Source: Streptomyces albus subsp. albus
GTDB taxonomy: Bacteria; Actinomycetota; Actinomycetes; Streptomycetales; Streptomycetaceae
NCBI RefSeq assembly: GCF_000725885.1
Contig: NZ_JODR01000005.1
Location: 124,001-188,000, forward strand
Length of the DNA: 64,000 nt
Direction: 5' to 3'
Shown: one piece after another, positions 60,385 through 64,000 of the stretch
Layout of the letters: the number at the start of each line of letters is the position of its first letter
Numbering within the stretch: position 1 is the stretch's first letter
Notes under the pieces: generated by a model
What the model was told of the DNA's origin: nothing
The model's database searches: none
Seen by the model: the letters and a program-made list of their open reading frames with translations, nothing else
Made by a program: the position numbers and the translations under genes

Positions 60385-61943
60385 TGCCGAACCGGATCAG
60401 TCTTTACACGAGCGAGCCGGTGCGACCCGGAGCGGACATCCCCGTCTTCTACGAGGTCGAGGTGCCGGGCAACAACCGCGTCGCCCTCCACCGCGTCGAG
60501 CGCGGGGACGAGGAACCGGTCACCTCCGAGTACGCCCCCGGGACCGCCGGGGTGGTGTGGTTCTCCGGACTGTCCACCGACCCGGACGAGGACGACGCCG
60601 TCTCACCCGGCCGCTACACCCTCACGCTCCAGGAGGTCGGTCGACTCCCCGGCCCCGGCGGGGCCGACGGCGCGGGCGCACCCGGCCAGGCCGTCACCGA
60701 TCTGACCGAACCTCTGCCGTTCGAACTGACCGCCGACCCGTACTTCGTGCCGAGTTCCCTCACCACCGCCGGCGTCATCCCCGGACAGCCGGTCTGTGTG
60801 CCGCTCCTCGGACTGCTGCGCACCTTCGGCCGGCCCGTCACCCTGACCGGGCACAGCGGCGACGACTGGCTGACGGTCTCGCCCTCGGGCAAGGTGACCG
60901 GGGTGGCCCCCGCCGCGACGGCGGGCCGGTACGGACATCTCGTCGTCGCCGCCCGCACCGTCGACGACCCGGAGGGGCCCGGGGCCACCATCGCCGTGAC
61001 CGTACCCGTACGCGGCGAGAGCGACCCGGTCGCCGAGCGGCTGCGGGTGGCCACCTGGAACATGTGGTACGACGCCACGTGCGTCCTCAACGGGGAGGAC
61101 AAGGTCCTGCGTGCCCTGCTGGAGCAGGACGTCGACCTGGTGGCCCTCCAGGAAGTGCACCGCTACCAGGAGCCGGGCACCGTGCGACGCCTCGCCGAAC
61201 GGCTGGGCTGGTACTACCACGAGTACCCGCGTCTGCACGACGATCCGGTCCACGACAAGGACGTCGGTCTCCTCTCACGTCACCCCATCGACCCCGAGGC
61301 CAGTGGTTTCCACGAGCATTACCTCCGCACCGCCGTGACCGTCGGCGCGCTGACCGTGCAGGTGGTCACCGTCCACCTCGACCACACCTCCTACGGCCCC
61401 GACAAGGCGCCGCCCGGCACCCGCCGCTTCACCGCCGCCGTCCGTCAGCAGGAGTGCGACTCCGACCGGGCCGAGGAGATGGAGAAGCACATCCTCGCCC
61501 CGCTTGCCCCCTATCTGGCCCGCGCGGAGGAGGAACCGGTCCTCGTCATCGGTGACTTCAACAGCCCCTCGCACCTCGACTGGACCAGTGAGGTCTCCAC
61601 GCCGCCCTTCAACTGGCCGGTCACCCAGCTCCTGGAGGACGCCGGCTTCACCGACTCCTACCGCGCCGTCCACCCCGAGCCCACCGCCGACCCGGGCCTG
61701 ACCTGGTCACCGGTCACCCTGTGGCGGGAGGGGCTGCAACGCGTCGAGCCGCAGGACCGTATCGACTTCATCTTCCACAAAGGGTCCCGCCTCCGCGCAC
61801 TGGACTCCCGCACCCTGGTGACCGGCTGCCCCGCCCCGGCCGAGGAACACCCGGCCTGGCAGCACCACCCCCGCTACCGCTACAACACCTGGCCCTCCGA
61901 CCACGCCGCCGTGCTCACCACCTACGAGCTGCGCGGGCGGTGA
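60381..61943 (+). CDS. endonuclease/exonuclease/phosphatase family protein
   Basis: 520 residues from ATG 60381. A beta-rich N-terminal domain (1-215: RISLYTSEPVRPGADIPVFYEV; LTVSPSGKVTGVAPAATAGRYG, cadherin or Ig-like) precedes an EEP catalytic domain (221-520). EEP motifs: RVATWNMWYDA (Asn), LVALQEVHRY (metal Glu), VHLDHTSYG, VIGDFNSPSHLDWT (Asp, Asn), DRIDFIF and WPSDHAAVLTTYEL (Asp-His). All active-site residues are there. No signal peptide, so probably cytoplasmic. Related enzymes are nucleases, sphingomyelinases or inositol phosphatases; substrate not determinable. Confidence 0.85.
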   Translation: MMPNRISLYTSEPVRPGADIPVFYEVEVPGNNRVALHRVERGDEEPVTSEYAPGTAGVVWFSGLSTDPDEDDAVSPGRYTLTLQEVGRLPGPGGADGAGAPGQAVTDLTEPLPFELTADPYFVPSSLTTAGVIPGQPVCVPLLGLLRTFGRPVTLTGHSGDDWLTVSPSGKVTGVAPAATAGRYGHLVVAARTVDDPEGPGATIAVTVPVRGESDPVAERLRVATWNMWYDATCVLNGEDKVLRALLEQDVDLVALQEVHRYQEPGTVRRLAERLGWYYHEYPRLHDDPVHDKDVGLLSRHPIDPEASGFHEHYLRTAVTVGALTVQVVTVHLDHTSYGPDKAPPGTRRFTAAVRQQECDSDRAEEMEKHILAPLAPYLARAEEEPVLVIGDFNSPSHLDWTSEVSTPPFNWPVTQLLEDAGFTDSYRAVHPEPTADPGLTWSPVTLWREGLQRVEPQDRIDFIFHKGSRLRALDSRTLVTGCPAPAEEHPAWQHHPRYRYNTWPSDHAAVLTTYELRGR

Positions 61944-62195
61944 TGCGGCACGGGGGAGTCGCCCGAGGCTGCTCGCTCCCGGTCGGTGAAGGGAGGGGAG
62001 GGAAGGGTCCGGCTGTGCTGCGGGCATTGCCGCCTGCCCGTCGTCCCGAGCCCGGGGAGGAGGCCCGGCGCGGTCCCCGTGGATCCATTATGCGTCGCGG
62101 CGGCCCCCCGGCACACCCTCCTTGTGCACGATCTTGTCCGCCTCCGGCAGGTCTTACGGTGAGACGCATCCCCGATCCCGGAACGGAGAACCGCC

Positions 62196-63131
62196 TTGCC
62201 TGCCTCGCATTCCGACGAGCGTTCCCTCACCCGTGACGGCGTGGAACTCGCCGTACGCGACCACGGCGGCGACGGTCCGCCGCTGCTCCTGCTGCACGGC
62301 GCCGGCCGGACGCTCGCCGACTGGGCGGCCGTCGCCCCGCAGCTGACCGCGCGGCACCGCGTCGTGGCGATGGACCTGCGGGCGCACGGCCGTTCCGGGA
62401 CCGGCCCGTGGACGTTCCCCGAGGTCCTCGACGACATCGCGGCGGTGCTGGACGCCCTCGGCATCCCGCACGCCGTCCTGGCCGGCCATTCGCTCGGTGG
62501 CATGCTCGCCGCCGCGTACGCCGCCGAACACCCGGAGACGCCCGCCGCCGTCAACCTCGACGGCCACGGGTACGGGCAGCCGCACCAGTACGCCGGGCTG
62601 GACCCCGAGTACGTCGAGCGGAGACTCGCCGAGGTCCGGGGGTTCGCCGCCCAGGCGGCCGGCCGGGCGCTCCCGGAGGCGGAGATGGAGGCATTGCTCG
62701 CCCAGCAGGCCGCCACTGCCGAGAACCTGGGCATATCCGCCGACCTGTTCGACGCGGCGTCGCGCAGGGCGCTCGCCGTGCGCGAGGACGGTATGCGCTG
62801 CCTGCGGCCCGAGCGCGGGCCGGCGGTGCAGATGCTGCGCGCCATGGACGAGCTCGACCTGTTCGCCCTCTACCGGCGGGTCACCGGGCCGCTGCTGATC
62901 TGCCGGGCGACCCGCCCCAACCCGCCCACTCCCGGCCTGCCGTGGTTCGACGAACTGATGGCGGCCTACGCCCGGGGGCTGGAGCGGGACCTGAGCCGGT
63001 TGGCCGGGGAACAGCCGCACATCACGGTCGAGGGGATCGACGCCACACACGCCATGCTCTTCGAACGGCCGCGGGAAGTGGCGGCTCACATCCTCGCGTT
63101 CACCGCCCGCCACGCCCGGCCCCGGCCGTAG
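62196..63131 (+). CDS. alpha/beta hydrolase
   Basis: 311 residues from TTG 62196 (GGAGAACC upstream). LLLLHGAGRTLADWAAVA, the nucleophile Ser in LAGHSLGGMLAAAYA and the late His in IDATHAMLFERPR give a complete triad with Asp near ICRATRPNPP or in the cap. Epoxide-hydrolase and C-C-hydrolase members share this layout. Cytoplasmic. Stands alone, convergent with the tetR gene. Confidence 0.88.
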   Translation: MPASHSDERSLTRDGVELAVRDHGGDGPPLLLLHGAGRTLADWAAVAPQLTARHRVVAMDLRAHGRSGTGPWTFPEVLDDIAAVLDALGIPHAVLAGHSLGGMLAAAYAAEHPETPAAVNLDGHGYGQPHQYAGLDPEYVERRLAEVRGFAAQAAGRALPEAEMEALLAQQAATAENLGISADLFDAASRRALAVREDGMRCLRPERGPAVQMLRAMDELDLFALYRRVTGPLLICRATRPNPPTPGLPWFDELMAAYARGLERDLSRLAGEQPHITVEGIDATHAMLFERPREVAAHILAFTARHARPRP

Positions 63132-63255
63132 CGGCCCGCGCCCTGTTCGTGCGGGGCGGCAACTCTCCACCGCGCGGCCGGACCCGTCGTGGGTGCTCCG
63201 CGGCCCTCCGGGCGATGCGCTCGCTCCGCGAGGCGCTGGGGGCCGGCGGGTGCCC

Positions 63256-63813
63256 TCAGCGCAGTGCGGCGGTCACCAGGCCCCGGATCTCGTGGTCCGA
63301 GACGGTCCCTCCACTCACCAGACGGTCGAACACCAGGCCGTCGACACAGGTCAGCAAGGTGACGGTGCGGGCTTCGGCGTCTGCGACGCCCTGCGCGGCC
63401 AGGAAGTCGCGCACGGCCCGGTGCGCGGCGTTCTCGCGCGGGACGAGGATCTCCCGCAGCTCCGGATGGTGCACGCTCTCGATGGCGCAGGCGTACCGCG
63501 CCAGCGAGCGGCGCCGGCCCTCGCCCGTGAGCCGCTGCCCGGCGAAGGCGGCGATCCCGGCCGTCAGTTCTTCGGCGTTCCGCGGTGCGGGTGTCCGCTC
63601 ACCGATGTCCTGGAGCTCTGCCTGGTCGAGCGCGACCAGGCGCCGGACCAGGGCGGTGAGCAGTGCTTGCCGGGTGCGGTAGTAGGCGGAGGTGGTGCCG
63701 GGAGGCAGATTCGCCGCCCGGTCCACCGCGCGATGGGTCAGTCCGCGGAACCCGGACTGGGCGAGCACGTCGACGGCCGCGTCGGCCAGGAGGGTGCGTC
63801 GGTCGGTGGGCAT
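63256..63813 (-). CDS. TetR family regulator divergent from a flavin monooxygenase
   Basis: 185 residues. Helix-turn-helix at the N-terminus: LADAAVDVLAQSGFRGLTHRAVDRAANLPPGTTSAYYRTRQALL in pieces. The C-terminal part (QRLTGEGRRRSLARYACAI, CVDGLVFDRLVSGG) fits the TetR_C_6-type ligand domain. Two palindromes with TCTACA/TGTAGA arms lie between its ATG and the divergent monooxygenase start, so this regulator should repress both. Confidence 0.92.
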   Translation of the reverse strand: MPTDRRTLLADAAVDVLAQSGFRGLTHRAVDRAANLPPGTTSAYYRTRQALLTALVRRLVALDQAELQDIGERTPAPRNAEELTAGIAAFAGQRLTGEGRRRSLARYACAIESVHHPELREILVPRENAAHRAVRDFLAAQGVADAEARTVTLLTCVDGLVFDRLVSGGTVSDHEIRGLVTAALR

Positions 63814-63821
63814 CCCCCCTT

Positions 63822-63835
63822 TCTACACCTGTAGA
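63822..63835. promoter_or_regulatory. TetR operator, tetR side
   Basis: TCTACA-CC-TGTAGA, perfect 6-bp arms, directly upstream of the tetR ATG. Confidence 0.72.
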
Positions 63836-63852
63836 GGGGCAGGAGTACGCTC

Positions 63853-63870
63853 CTTCTACATCTGTAGAAG
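63853..63870. promoter_or_regulatory. TetR operator, monooxygenase side
   Basis: CTTCTACA-TC-TGTAGAAG, perfect 8-bp arms, 33 bp centre-to-centre from the first copy and 18 bases before the monooxygenase ATG. Confidence 0.78.
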
Positions 63871-63887
63871 CGAGTGAGGGGGCCGGA

Positions 63888-64000
63888 ATGGGCGGTACCG
63901 CGGTAGTGGTCGGCGGAGGCATCGGCGGGCTGGCCGCCGCGATCGGACTGCACAGGACCGGCTGGGAGGTGACAGTCGTCGAACGCGCACCGGTCCTCGC
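63888..64000 (+). CDS. FAD-dependent monooxygenase, 5' fragment
   Basis: Only 37 full codons lie in the window: MGGTAVVVGGGIGGLAAAIG, then LHRTGWEVTVVERAPVL. GxGxxG plus the E at the end of strand 2 are the FAD-binding start of PHBH-type flavin monooxygenases, which often oxidise aromatic rings or antibiotics such as rifampicin and tetracycline. GAGGGGG precedes the ATG. The TetR divergent pair and its doubled operator suggest ligand-induced expression. Confidence 0.85.
   Translation, partial: MGGTAVVVGGGIGGLAAAIGLHRTGWEVTVVERAPVL

Overview
The window is very GC-rich (about 70% or more by eye), with G or C at almost every third codon position, frequent GTG and TTG starts, GTGA/ATGA start-stop overlaps, and families typical of Streptomyces. 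These include GlxA-type AraC regulators, a DasR-type chitinase promoter, a carotenoid cluster, and a cold-shock protein followed by a DEAD-box helicase. I read it as accessory or arm-type chromosome of a Streptomyces or close relative. I see no rRNA, tRNA, CRISPR array, insertion sequence or phage genes.

Layout. 1-3.8 kb: a DUF2264 protein and three small proteins of unknown role. 3.8-8.8 kb: a nucleoside-use island with a divergent pair of operons (nucleoside hydrolase and MFS transporter; LacI regulator and ribokinase). 8.8-9.8 kb: a DUF6973-like protein coupled to a lipoprotein. 9.8-14.1 kb: GNAT, cupin, two GlxA-like regulators and an esterase. 14.1-18.9 kb: PadR with a membrane partner, a threonine-aldolase-like enzyme with a TauE-type permease, and a SnoaL-like/MarR pair. 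18.97-19.58 kb: a decayed RibD/DHFR-like pseudogene. 19.7-23.2 kb: a TetR regulator, an AtzE/AtzG-like amidase pair and a metallo-hydrolase, tied together by three related palindromes. 23.5-26.9 kb: cold-shock protein, DEAD-box helicase, CBS protein and small conserved proteins. 27-33.9 kb: MHS transporter, membrane-anchored lectin, DUF5701 protein, LLM flavoprotein and GH19 chitinase. 34-41.5 kb: a TetR-controlled ABC exporter, a two-component system and a large FtsX-type permease. 41.7-48.9 kb: carotenoid genes (Rieske oxygenase, crtB, crtI | crtY, crtU). 49-55.8 kb: a frameshifted lipoprotein gene, a membrane-anchored Mrr-type nuclease, an SDR, LtrA and a LysR regulator. 55.9-64 kb: methyltransferase, AraC, hydrolases, an APC permease, an exonuclease/phosphatase-family protein, and a TetR/flavin monooxygenase pair cut by the window end.

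How the genes may work together. The nucleoside island is self-consistent: import, cleavage to base and ribose, ribose phosphorylation, and a LacI sensor with AACGTT-centred palindromes in the shared promoter. The 20-23 kb block looks like a small regulated catabolic unit of unknown substrate. The carotenoid genes predict an aromatic-ring carotenoid pathway (phytoene, lycopene, beta-carotene, isorenieratene type), with a Rieske oxygenase that may add a further oxidation. The usual GGPP synthase gene crtE is not recognisable in the window.

The strongest leads for something not yet described are four. The first is the three-palindrome TetR/AtzEG/MBL unit. The second is a perfect hairpin burying the ribosome-binding site of the cold-shock helicase. 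The third is the Rieske oxygenase and the scrambled crtE slot in the carotenoid operon. The fourth is the DUF6973-lipoprotein pair. All functions are inferred from sequence reading alone; no database search was possible.
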